A stretch of DNA of 15,597 bases from 2-01-FULL-33-17 sp964401705 (GTDB lineage: Bacteria > Patescibacteriota > Minisyncoccia > Phycocordibacterales > UBA9973). Within the stretch, counting starts at the first letter, position 1. Every line of letters starts with the position of its first letter. The notes beneath the pieces are model-generated. The model saw nothing but the letters and a program-made list of their open reading frames with translations. It had not been told where the DNA came from and ran no database searches. Made by a program: the position numbers and the translations under genes. Shown piece after piece: positions 5,144 through 12,466 of the stretch. The stretch spans positions 1-15,597 of the forward strand of contig CAYNZJ010000014.1 in the NCBI GenBank assembly GCA_964401705.1. Direction: 5' to 3'.

Positions 5144-8100
5144 ATGGAACAAAACCCTATAGATAATAAAGACCTGGATAAACCCCAAAAGTCTTTTTGG
5201 TTACGTAATATTAATTTTAATAAAAAAACTAGAATTATAATATTATCAATAGTTCTTTTAATCATTGTAATCAAGGCTCTTACTATGATTCCTTGTTTTT
5301 CTAAACTATTTTCAAATGTTGCAAGAGTTATTTCTAATTCTCGATTAACTGCAAATGTTATTTCTAGTTCTGCGGTTGAAGATCTTGGAATACAATTCCA
5401 GCAACTAGTTTCAGGAGGTGGGGTGATGTTTAAAGATGCTAATGGCGACCCTCATTGGTTTGTAGTTTATAGCGGACGAGCTCAATTTTGGGATATAAAT
5501 TTAAAAACTGGTGCAACAAATTATTTTAATACTGGTAAAAGTGGTCTGGGTAGTTATACAAAAGCACTCTCGGGGAATAAGCTTTTTATATCTGTAGGTG
5601 ATACATGTTCATTGTGGGAATACGATATATCAACTGGAACAACTAGAGAATTAAAACAATCTGGATCTAATAATGGTTGTGGTAGTTCTACTGGTGGTCA
5701 AAGTTCATATACTGCACCCGATGGTACGGTATATATTGGTACAGTACATCTTGGTACAGTTATTGAAATTGACCCAACAACTGGAAATATAAGAGACTTT
5801 GGTATTATTGACCCACCAACAGGTAATCCTAATTGTAATGGCTGTCCTTCTAGGCAAATAGCCAACATTGTCGCTGATACAAATTTTGTATATGCATTGA
5901 TGCGCGACACAGGTACAAATTCATACTGGCTTGCAATAATAAACCGTAGTGATGGTAGTTTGTCAGCATCGTGTGAAAAAGATAATAGAAATAATAGCGG
6001 TAAGGTTGCGGTATCTGTAGATGGTAGTCAAATATGGTACGGTAACAATAGTTCAAACTATAGAATTGATAACACTAATGGATCATGCCCAACAACTCCT
6101 GGTAACCCGCCTTCATTAAAGCCTTGGTTCTTCCCTTCAAATGTTTATTTTACAGAAGGTGACAGCCATGCCAGAGCAGTATCTGATTTTGGAGTTGAAA
6201 TAGATGCAACAGGTATAGATGTTGATACTGGGACTGGAGGAATTGCAACAATAAAATATCGTAACCCTGCTGGATCTGGATCATGGATAGAAAAAACTCA
6301 GTCAATATTAATGAAAGATACTCAAATAAAACGCATCAAAGCTAAAGATGACAATAGCGCATATTTAGTAGCAGGTACATATGGACCAAACTCAATTTTT
6401 AATGGTAGTTCAAGTACTGTATTGGGTCGCACAGCACAAAGCACATATGCAATAACTCCATTTGGACAATATGTTTATCTCTCTGGTTATACCGCTAATA
6501 CATTTAGATACAACCCGGTATCACCTTGGACAGTTATGGGAGCATCAACACAAACAATGTGTAATGCATCATCTCCATCAAACCCATGTGTTGCATTTCA
6601 AGGTATGGGTAAATACCATTATTACAGTGCCGGAGCATCAAATGGGCAATTTTATATTGCCTCAACATATAAACGCGGAGGTAGAGCCGGTGGTGATATT
6701 GGTTGGATAAATACAACAAACTGGTCTACTAATTCATATGCATTTAACTGTGATTCACCAAGTGGTTTTGCTTTATTATCAGATGGTTCAACATTAGCTT
6801 ATGCAAGTGAGGCAGATGGTGGGGCTTTTGGTTGTACAAATACAGTTGGTAAATTGTTTTTATTTGATACAAAAACAAACACAGTAACAAACTCATTTAC
6901 ACCTGTGACGGGTTCTCCTGAACAGGGTGCAATAATTGGAACAAAGGATGGTGGAATACTGGGTATTGCTAAAGATTTTCCTTCAGCTGGTCGTTATACT
7001 TTATACAAAATTGATAAAAATGGTACACATGCATCATGGTCTCCAACTGTTATAACGGGGAATATTTTTGGAGGTTCAGGTCAAGCTGATCGAGCATTAA
7101 TTATAGCAAAAGACGGGATGGTATATACATGGGATAGTGCAGGTGTAGTAAGAATAAACCCAACAGATGGTACTGTTGTTCCTTATCTTTCTTCATCAAG
7201 TTATATAACGGCTATGGAATTTGTAGGAGAGGATTTATACATGGCCGTGGGTTCAAACGAAAGTAGACTAAAAAAAATAAAAGGTGTAAACATTGCACCT
7301 AAAAATGATCCAAATCCAACTGACCCCGTGGATCCAAAGCCAACAGATCCCAACACTCCGAAGCAAACTGACCCTAAACCAACTGACCCAGTGGATCCAA
7401 AGCCAACAGATAAATCTATAACTGCATTTAATTTTAATGGATTACCAAATTTAGCAAACGGAATAATTGATAATTCAAACAACACAATATCAGTATCACT
7501 TGCTTTTGGAACAGATGTTACATCATTAACTCCAACAATATCAATTACTGGGGCATCAATAACTCCAAATTCAGGAGTCGCTCAGAATTTTACTAACCCT
7601 GTAACTTATACAGTTACAGCAGTTGATGGGTCTACTCAGCAATATATAGTAACTGCAAAAGTTGTAGGTAAATCAGCTCAAGATAGAAAAATAACTGCAT
7701 TTAATTTTGAAAGCATCTCCCCTGTTGTTACTGGAATTATTAATGAGAGTATCTATGCAATATCTTTATTAGTTCCTTTTGGAACAGATGTTACATCATT
7801 AACTCCAACAATATCAATTACTGGGGCATCAGTAAATCCAAATTCAGGAGTACCCCAGAATTTTACTAAACCTGTAACCTATTCAGTAACATCGGTTGAT
7901 GGTTCTATTCAGCAATATACAGTAACCATAACAATACTTCCAAAAGTAAATAAAGAAGTTGAAGAAGTTAAAAAAATAATAGAAAAAGCTTCTGACCTTA
8001 AGAAAGAGAAGATAGTAAAAACAAATTCTACAAGAACATTACGTGTTGGGTCATATGGTGATGATGTAAAAGAGCTCCAAGTCTTTTTAAATAAAAATGG

Positions 8101-8266
8101 TTTTACTATTTCTAAAAAAGGAGCTGGGTCCCCTGGTAAAGAAACAAAATACTTTAGAATTTCTACAAGAAAAGCATTAGCTAAATTCCAAAAAGCAAAT
8201 GGATTAAAAGCTGATGGTATCTTAGGACCAGTAACAAGGGCAAAGATAAAAGAGTTAAGTAAATAG
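5144..8266 (+). CDS. Large anchored surface protein with DUF5018-like and peptidoglycan-binding domains
   Basis: This 1040-residue protein (start at 5144) has a single N-terminal hydrophobic segment (about 30-50) after a basic cytoplasmic stretch, so it is probably an anchored extracellular protein. Residues about 80-715 form a long Gly/Asn/Thr-rich region with repeating 'D..TG......IG' units, suggestive of beta-propeller blades. A linker (about 720-756) repeats TDP-VDPKP-type units. Two tandem bacterial Ig-like domains resembling DUF5018 follow (about 759-845 and 850-935), each with TDVTSLTPTISITGA. A C-terminal peptidoglycan-binding domain (about 966-1036) includes LRVGSYGDDVKELQ and FQKANGLKADGILGPVT. 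The layout fits a protein tethered at the membrane and to the wall, perhaps for host or surface contact. The gene is monocistronic. Confidence 0.85.
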   Translation: MEQNPIDNKDLDKPQKSFWLRNINFNKKTRIIILSIVLLIIVIKALTMIPCFSKLFSNVARVISNSRLTANVISSSAVEDLGIQFQQLVSGGGVMFKDANGDPHWFVVYSGRAQFWDINLKTGATNYFNTGKSGLGSYTKALSGNKLFISVGDTCSLWEYDISTGTTRELKQSGSNNGCGSSTGGQSSYTAPDGTVYIGTVHLGTVIEIDPTTGNIRDFGIIDPPTGNPNCNGCPSRQIANIVADTNFVYALMRDTGTNSYWLAIINRSDGSLSASCEKDNRNNSGKVAVSVDGSQIWYGNNSSNYRIDNTNGSCPTTPGNPPSLKPWFFPSNVYFTEGDSHARAVSDFGVEIDATGIDVDTGTGGIATIKYRNPAGSGSWIEKTQSILMKDTQIKRIKAKDDNSAYLVAGTYGPNSIFNGSSSTVLGRTAQSTYAITPFGQYVYLSGYTANTFRYNPVSPWTVMGASTQTMCNASSPSNPCVAFQGMGKYHYYSAGASNGQFYIASTYKRGGRAGGDIGWINTTNWSTNSYAFNCDSPSGFALLSDGSTLAYASEADGGAFGCTNTVGKLFLFDTKTNTVTNSFTPVTGSPEQGAIIGTKDGGILGIAKDFPSAGRYTLYKIDKNGTHASWSPTVITGNIFGGSGQADRALIIAKDGMVYTWDSAGVVRINPTDGTVVPYLSSSSYITAMEFVGEDLYMAVGSNESRLKKIKGVNIAPKNDPNPTDPVDPKPTDPNTPKQTDPKPTDPVDPKPTDKSITAFNFNGLPNLANGIIDNSNNTISVSLAFGTDVTSLTPTISITGASITPNSGVAQNFTNPVTYTVTAVDGSTQQYIVTAKVVGKSAQDRKITAFNFESISPVVTGIINESIYAISLLVPFGTDVTSLTPTISITGASVNPNSGVPQNFTKPVTYSVTSVDGSIQQYTVTITILPKVNKEVEEVKKIIEKASDLKKEKIVKTNSTRTLRVGSYGDDVKELQVFLNKNGFTISKKGAGSPGKETKYFRISTRKALAKFQKANGLKADGILGPVTRAKIKELSK
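7303..7411 (+). repeat. Pro/Asp/Thr linker repeats inside the surface protein
   Basis: Short in-frame repeats encode variants of N/T-DP-x-PTDP and VDPKPTD. The DNA for VDPKPTD occurs twice with almost the same bases (about 7328-7348 and 7391-7411). Such linkers usually space surface domains from the wall and can vary in length between strains. Confidence 0.7.
7503..7831 (+). repeat. Tandem domain duplication (56-bp identical blocks)
   Basis: Bases 7503-7558 recur without change at 7776-7831, 273 bp (91 codons) apart. They lie in the two DUF5018-like domains, and the surrounding domain sequence is also similar. DNA-level identity points to a recent duplication or conversion between the domains. 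Confidence 0.85.
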
Positions 8267-8403
8267 CATTTAAGAGAATAATGGTTAACAAATTTAAATA
8301 AATGAAAATCAAAAAGCTAGAAATTGGAATAGAAGAAGATATATAAAATAAAAAAGGCCAACCGGTAAGGCCAGCCTTGTGGAACTATTTTGTTTTAATT
8401 TTT
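8267..8403. other. Convergent intergenic region
   Basis: This gap lies between the last + strand gene and the first - strand gene. It holds the terminator at 8354-8378. A 14-codon frame (8302-8346) is too short and unsupported to call. Confidence 0.6.
8354..8378 (-). terminator. Terminator of the 199-residue protein gene
   Basis: Read on the - strand, AAGGCTGGCC and GGTTGGCCTT form a 10-bp stem with three G-U pairs around a five-base loop. A T-rich tract follows. It lies 25 bases after the TGA stop. On the + strand no T-run follows directly. Confidence 0.75.
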
Positions 8404-9003
8404 TCATGTTTTTAGAATTTCGTTTTTACCCCATTCGATAGCTTGATCGAATGAAAATCCTTTTGTGAAATTTGACCCGGCTGAAATAGCTAAAACATAA
8501 GGATTATTAAATTTTTTAGAAAGGATCATGCAATGTTTTATCTTTTCAGCATCGTAAGTAAGATCCATGTGTTCAACCTTAAAAACAAGGTTCGAAGCTT
8601 CATCAACTCTTGGGTGATACCCCGAAATTGCACTTCTTTCATCGTATAAAAACACACCTCCTCCAAAAATTTTTCTTAACGGGAATTCTGCATATTCCTG
8701 TTCATTTTTTGGGAAAGTATCTATTCTATCTGGATTCTCCAGAAGAAAATTTACTTTGTTATTCGCTACAATTGTATAACGAATTTTTTCTTCTGTATCA
8801 GAATCAGGAATATAATGAGCTCCAACTCTGATTAATCCGTTTTGAATTGAAATTGCAGATTGGCCTGTTCTTTTTGAAGTAAAGAAATCAGAAGATGTCT
8901 CAACTTGAGTTTTATTTACTTCAAGAGCGGCAGCGCTCATGTGTCCAATAAACTTTGATAAATACTTTGAGTCTGTAAATAAATTGTTTAATTTGTTATT
9001 CAT
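8404..9003 (-). CDS. Hypothetical protein, 199 residues
   Basis: I do not recognise a family. The protein appears soluble, with no signal peptide or membrane segment. Features visible are an Asn/Lys-rich start, an SAAALEVNKTQ stretch near residue 24, an IFGGGVFLYDE segment (about 111-121), and a C-terminal FDQAIEWGKNEI helix. The ATG at 9003 follows a leader of about 14-15 bases from the predicted start, with no clear Shine-Dalgarno. The gene has its own promoter (9024-9052) and terminator (8354-8378), so it is a monocistron. The promoter is almost identical to the one ahead of the SDR gene, suggesting shared control. It ends in TGA, which argues for the standard genetic code. Confidence 0.75.
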   Translation of the reverse strand: MNNKLNNLFTDSKYLSKFIGHMSAAALEVNKTQVETSSDFFTSKRTGQSAISIQNGLIRVGAHYIPDSDTEEKIRYTIVANNKVNFLLENPDRIDTFPKNEQEYAEFPLRKIFGGGVFLYDERSAISGYHPRVDEASNLVFKVEHMDLTYDAEKIKHCMILSKKFNNPYVLAISAGSNFTKGFSFDQAIEWGKNEILKT

Positions 9004-9023
9004 ATTTTTTAAGATTAGTCCAA

Positions 9024-9052
9024 ACTATAACATATTTAAATGATTAAGTAAA
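9024..9052 (-). promoter_or_regulatory. Repeated promoter module P1
   Basis: On the - strand, TTTACT (9047-9052), 17 bases and TATAGT (9024-9029) with a TGT extension precede the 199-residue protein gene. The region from the ATG to about 9058 is nearly identical to 10379-10435 (module P2). A dyad of the form CAT-N6-ATG (9031-9042) lies inside the spacer. Confidence 0.65.
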
Positions 9053-9088
9053 GGTTTGGGTTTTGGGTTATTTATTTAAAATAAAAAA

Positions 9089-9113
9089 AGCCTTTCCCTT
9101 ACGGTACTCGGCT
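9089..9113 (-). terminator. Terminator after the MOSC gene
   Basis: On the - strand, AGCC (9113-9110) pairs with GGCT (9092-9089), and a run of seven T followed by ATTTT comes next. The stem is only four pairs with a long loop, so it is a modest terminator. It starts within 7 bases of the stop codon. Confidence 0.5.
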
Positions 9114-9119
9114 ATTTAT

Positions 9120-9581
9120 TTAATATTCTTTTTTGGGTGGAATTACATCGCTCCCAATTTTAAGATTTCCTGACTCTATGACTTCAGCAACAAGACCTCC
9201 TCTGTCAAAAAATGCTTGTTGGAAACTTTTTTCATTTCCAGAAAGTTTACTGGGCCTGTTGCAAGGATCACAATATTTAATACCACGAAACCGTGCTTCC
9301 CCAATTTGAAATTCTCGGCCAATGAGCCACATAAGCTCTACACCTTGAACAAAGATGTTCCGCCGACTTTCTTCATAAGTAAAACCACTGTTTTGAAAGA
9401 AGATGGAATTCATTAATGTTACTTGGCGCTTGCCAAGATTATCTTTATTAAAGCTACCTTCTGCAGTGCAGTACCTGTCGCCTTTTAATCCGGCTCCGGC
9501 AATGGCTTCAACTTCATAAACCGGCTGCATTGGTTCTCCAGATTTTGGAGAAATACATATGTAAACTATTTTTCCGTTCAT
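9120..9581 (-). CDS. MOSC-domain protein
   Basis: The 153-residue protein fits a single MOSC domain, the C-terminal domain of molybdenum cofactor sulfurases and the core of proteins such as YiiM/YuaD that handle Moco or bind reactive sulfur. Visible conserved points are GLKGDRY (31-37), RQVTL (52-56), SRRN (72-75), the CDPC motif (104-107) with the likely sulfur-carrying Cys, RGG (127-129), and a final 'G.LKIGSDV' strand. The ATG at 9581 is 23 bases past the stop of the SDR gene with no promoter in between, so the two are probably co-transcribed. Which substrate it acts on is not known, and no Moco biosynthesis gene is in the window. Confidence 0.88.
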   Translation of the reverse strand: MNGKIVYICISPKSGEPMQPVYEVEAIAGAGLKGDRYCTAEGSFNKDNLGKRQVTLMNSIFFQNSGFTYEESRRNIFVQGVELMWLIGREFQIGEARFRGIKYCDPCNRPSKLSGNEKSFQQAFFDRGGLVAEVIESGNLKIGSDVIPPKKEY

Positions 9582-9604
9582 TAGTTTATTTTTTAATTAG
9601 ATTT

Positions 9605-10381
9605 TTACTGAAAACCGGCACTAATTTCAGCGATTTCTCCATTTGTGTACTGCCCATAAGGTTCAGTTAAATAAGCTATGACTTTATTGGCAACGATTTC
9701 ATTAGTTATCATTTTCCCAAGCTTGTATCTGTCACGGCAAGCTTTTTCAACATCTGATTCATCTTTGCCAGTTTTTTCAGCCATTAGGGATACAACTTTT
9801 TTAAATCTTTCGCCTTCAATTAACCCTGGTGCAATACCATTGCAGATTATTCCATATTTTGAGTTTTCAAAAGAGGTATATTTTGTTAACTGCTCAAGAA
9901 TGGTTTTAGAACTTGCATACGCAAACCGATTACGGTAATAAAACCGTGTTGCCCATGAGCTAATATTGATAATATAACCTGATTTTTGCTCCCTCATTTT
10001 TGGAACAACGGCAGAGATACATTCCATTGGGGCAATAGAATTTATTTGATAAATATCATGTAAATCTTTTGCTGTTAGCTCGTGAACTTCTTTGGCGGGA
10101 CCAGCAACACCGGCATTGTTTATAAGAATATCAATACCATATTTTTTAATTAATATTTTAATAATCCTACCGGCCTTACCCTGAATTGATAAATCAATAG
10201 TATAAGCCTGTGCATTTACCCCCATCTTTTGAATTTCATGTTCAACTGACAAAATATTTTTTTCATTAGACCCAAGTAAAATTACATTGGAACCTTGTTT
10301 AGCTAATTGAATAGCTATTTCTCTACCTAGTCCGGATCCGGCTCCGGTAACATACGATGTTTTGTTTTTTAAACTTTCCAT
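9605..10381 (-). CDS. Short-chain dehydrogenase/reductase (SDR)
   Basis: This 258-residue classical SDR is an NAD(P)-dependent oxidoreductase of one Rossmann domain. The cofactor motif TGAGSGLG is at 12-19, NNAG at 88-91, and the structural Asn is N114. The catalytic serine is S142 in INISSWA, and YASSK gives Y155 and K159. A PG motif follows at 185-186. All catalytic residues are present, so it should be active; the substrate cannot be told. Length is typical. It heads a probable two-gene operon with the MOSC protein and is driven by promoter module P2. Confidence 0.92.
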   Translation of the reverse strand: MESLKNKTSYVTGAGSGLGREIAIQLAKQGSNVILLGSNEKNILSVEHEIQKMGVNAQAYTIDLSIQGKAGRIIKILIKKYGIDILINNAGVAGPAKEVHELTAKDLHDIYQINSIAPMECISAVVPKMREQKSGYIINISSWATRFYYRNRFAYASSKTILEQLTKYTSFENSKYGIICNGIAPGLIEGERFKKVVSLMAEKTGKDESDVEKACRDRYKLGKMITNEIVANKVIAYLTEPYGQYTNGEIAEISAGFQ

Positions 10382-10400
10382 ATTTTTAAGATTAGTCCAA

Positions 10401-10429
10401 ACTATACCATATTTAAATGGTTAAGTAAA
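10401..10429 (-). promoter_or_regulatory. Repeated promoter module P2
   Basis: TTTACT (10424-10429), a 17-base spacer and TATAGT (10401-10406) with a TGG extension lie on the - strand ahead of the SDR gene. Apart from two substitutions and a one-base change in a T-run, it matches P1 over about 57 bases, including the untranslated leader. The spacer holds the near-palindrome ACCATATTTAAATGGT. Confidence 0.7.
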
Positions 10430-10459
10430 GGTTTGGTTTTTAATATTTTTAAATAAAAA

Positions 10460-10483
10460 AGACCAACCGATAAAGGTTAGTCT
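10460..10483 (-). terminator. Terminator of the small-protein pair
   Basis: On the - strand, AGACTAACC pairs with GGTTGGTCT (9 bp, one T-G pair) around TTTATC and is followed by TTTTTATTT. It lies 25 bases after the stop at 10509. Confidence 0.8.
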
Positions 10484-10508
10484 GTTAGAAGTTTTTTGAA
10501 TTGACTAT

Positions 10509-10742
10509 TTATTCATCAGCAGGATGTTTGTTTAACCCGGCTTCTTCCATTGCTCGATAAAGGTTTGCAATGGCTAGAATAACTTTAGTATGTTTTCTAG
10601 CATTGCCACCATTTGTCGCAATTCTGGTACTCATTTTGGTGTTATCATTTTCTAAAAGGGAAATATAATAATCACCATTACCTCCGGATTCCATCCAGAA
10701 ATAAACTTGTCCGGTTTCAGGATCATCGGTTAATATTGCCAT
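10509..10742 (-). CDS. Small hypothetical protein, 77 residues
   Basis: I do not recognise it. From the ATG at 10742 it has 77 residues, beginning MAILTDDPETGQVYFW and ending in a helix rich in Ala and Leu with the tail LNKHPADE. The alternative start at 10772 would overlap the preceding gene by 19 bases; the ATG at 10742 leaves an 11-base gap and is preferred. There is no membrane segment. It is downstream of, and surely co-transcribed with, the 165-residue unknown protein, and a strong terminator follows. The two may act together, but this rests only on spacing. Confidence 0.7.
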   Translation of the reverse strand: MAILTDDPETGQVYFWMESGGNGDYYISLLENDNTKMSTRIATNGGNARKHTKVILAIANLYRAMEEAGLNKHPADE

Positions 10743-10753
10743 GGTTATATCTT

Positions 10754-11251
10754 TTAAAAAGCGTTTTTGCAATTGATTTCAAAGTCTCCTTTTGATTCGA
10801 GAATGAACCATTGTCCGGTAATTTTATCTGGGTTTTTAAATTTACCGAGATAAGTGATTATTATGCCATGAGGTATTTCGTTATCATATTTTTTAAACAT
10901 GACCACGTCATTATCCTCCCTTGGTTCTTTACCAAAACCAACGGCCGGGGTTTGATTGTCATAGATTTCAAATCCGAGTGTGAATTTACCCAGTGGATCT
11001 TCCCCGTAACCATAATAGAGACTTTTTGCTTGGGCTCGTGCCTCAATTTGAGATAAAAGATAAGCTGGTTCTTCTTCTAGAAAGAATATCGATGAATCAT
11101 CCTCTAACCATTTGTACTTTTCCTCTATAGGTAAGATAATTGGGGAAATATTCATTTTAAATTCTTTTCTAAGACCATCTTCTTTAAAGAATCCGGTTAA
11201 TAAAATTTGTCGATTTTTTTGATCGTCTGTTTTTTGATTTTGGTTGTTCAT
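10754..11251 (-). CDS. Hypothetical protein, 165 residues
   Basis: I do not recognise a family. The ATG at 11251 is chosen over the TTG at 11275, which lies inside the promoter region. The start is Asn/Gln-rich and charged, followed by an acidic stretch (KWLEDDSSIFFLEEEP) and a region with YYGYGEDPLGKFTLGFEIYD. It looks cytoplasmic. It leads a two-gene unit with the 77-residue protein, under promoter module P3 and ending at the terminator at 10460-10483. Confidence 0.75.
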   Translation of the reverse strand: MNNQNQKTDDQKNRQILLTGFFKEDGLRKEFKMNISPIILPIEEKYKWLEDDSSIFFLEEEPAYLLSQIEARAQAKSLYYGYGEDPLGKFTLGFEIYDNQTPAVGFGKEPREDNDVVMFKKYDNEIPHGIIITYLGKFKNPDKITGQWFILESKGDFEINCKNAF

Positions 11252-11273
11252 ATTTTTATAATTTATTACCCAC

Positions 11274-11302
11274 AAAATACCATAAATATGGTATTAAGTA
11301 AA
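11274..11302 (-). promoter_or_regulatory. Repeated promoter module P3
   Basis: TTTACT (11297-11302), a 17-base spacer and TATTTT (11274-11279) with a TGG extension lie on the - strand. This copy is more diverged than P1 and P2. A perfect inverted repeat ATACCATA-AA-TATGGTAT (11277-11294) overlaps the -10 box, so it may be an operator. It could also act as a weak terminator for the operon that ends at 11318. Confidence 0.55.
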
Positions 11303-11317
11303 GGGTTAAGTTTTAGG

Positions 11318-11863
11318 TTATTTATTTAAAAAATATTCAATTATTTTAGGATTTTGGGAGATTTCAGGATGAAATTGAAACCCAATTATTGGACGAGATT
11401 TATGTTTAATGATTTCCGCCCCGTGGTCTGATACAGCATAAACGCTAAAATCATTTGGGATTTTATTTATCCCAATACTGTGGGCTTCATTTACTGTAAT
11501 ATTTTTATTTCCCAAAAATTCAGCAAAATCATTATTAGTGATTTCTAAATCTACATTACCGCGATGATCTGTACCCAAATCCACCAATTCCCCACCAAAA
11601 GCTTGAACGATTATTTCTGCACCTAAACAAATACCAATTATTGGAATTTTAGAATTTTTAATAATTTCAATTTCTAAAATATAATCATTGGGATGCCTTA
11701 ATACCGTTGGTACATCTGACCCGCCAGAAAAAACAATAGCATCATAAACATCAAAATTTTGTCCCTTTACCAACTCTTCCTTTTTAAGAATTGTGACATT
11801 TTGAAAAAGTGAAACTAATTCACTTAAATGTTTTGTATGATTATCGATAATTAAAGTTTGCAT
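11318..11863 (-). CDS. Class I glutamine amidotransferase (GuaA/TrpG-like domain)
   Basis: This 181-residue stand-alone GATase domain releases ammonia from glutamine through a Cys-His-Glu triad. GICLGAE (77-83) gives the nucleophile C79, GFQFHPE (161-167) gives H165 and E167, and FSGGSD (45-50) forms the oxyanion-hole region. All three residues are intact. No synthetase domain is attached, so the ammonia acceptor must be a partner protein, or the enzyme may be a glutamyl-cleaving hydrolase instead. Its ATG overlaps the stop of the Nudix gene (TAATG), which implies translational coupling. The two form one operon. Confidence 0.9.
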   Translation of the reverse strand: MQTLIIDNHTKHLSELVSLFQNVTILKKEELVKGQNFDVYDAIVFSGGSDVPTVLRHPNDYILEIEIIKNSKIPIIGICLGAEIIVQAFGGELVDLGTDHRGNVDLEITNNDFAEFLGNKNITVNEAHSIGINKIPNDFSVYAVSDHGAEIIKHKSRPIIGFQFHPEISQNPKIIEYFLNK

Positions 11864-12444
11864 TATTTTATACTAAATAATTTCTTTAATTCTTCTTTTT
11901 TATTAGGGTCCAGCTCGGCTTTTAGAAAATCTACAATTATTTCTTTTTCACTAAAATTATCACTAGCTACGATTTTAGGTAATTCTTCAAAATCTACAAA
12001 TTTTAATTTTATTTTCTCACCTGCATCAAGATTTTGATCGGAAACTTTTTTAAGACCTTTAGCAATAAAATAATATACAACCCAATCAATTTTAGAAGTT
12101 GGGTGCTGTGCTTTCCATAATACAAATTCCGATGCTTCATAACCAGTTTCTTCTAAAAGCTCTCTTTTAGCTGCAGTTAAAACATCTTCACCTTCATCCA
12201 TTCTACCGCCCGCAGCACCAATAAATGGGGCTTTGCCGGGTTGTTCTTGCTCGGTTAGCATAATTTTACCGTCATCCATAACCGCAAAAACAACTACCGT
12301 ATCCGGACGTTTTAGCTTTTCAAATATTTGTTTAGTTCCATCGTACATCTCTTGATCCCATTGATAAACATCAAAAATCTTACCCTTAAATACCTTTGTA
12401 GCATTGGGTGGAATTGGTTGAATAGACTCTGGCCGTGGTGTCAT
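11863..12444 (-). CDS. Nudix hydrolase, ADP-ribose pyrophosphatase-like
   Basis: This 193-residue protein has a perfect Nudix box from G80 to Y102: G-x5-E86-x7-R94-E95-L-L-E98-E99-T-G101. These are the metal-binding residues that cleave nucleoside diphosphates linked to another moiety. The N-terminal beta segment and overall size resemble ADP-ribose/NDP-sugar pyrophosphatases more than short MutT enzymes, but the substrate is not certain. The ATG at 12444 is fixed by an extended -10 box seven bases upstream. It lies 22 bases past the retron RT stop yet has its own promoter, so joint function with the retron is not shown. The downstream glutamine amidotransferase overlaps it by one base. Confidence 0.92.
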   Translation of the reverse strand: MTPRPESIQPIPPNATKVFKGKIFDVYQWDQEMYDGTKQIFEKLKRPDTVVVFAVMDDGKIMLTEQEQPGKAPFIGAAGGRMDEGEDVLTAAKRELLEETGYEASEFVLWKAQHPTSKIDWVVYYFIAKGLKKVSDQNLDAGEKIKLKFVDFEELPKIVASDNFSEKEIIVDFLKAELDPNKKEELKKLFSIK

Positions 12445-12451
12445 ATGTTTT

Positions 12452-12460
12452 AGTATAACA
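12452..12460 (-). promoter_or_regulatory. Extended -10 box of the Nudix gene (leaderless)
   Basis: On the - strand, TGT-TATACT (hexamer 12457 to 12452) ends seven bases before the ATG at 12444. It sits in the short gap after the RT stop codon. Confidence 0.65.
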
Positions 12461-12466
12461 TGGGAT

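Noticed and set aside
8302..8346. 14-codon frame between the convergent genes
   Set aside because: It is too short, has no ribosome binding site or promoter, and lies just before a terminator for the other strand.
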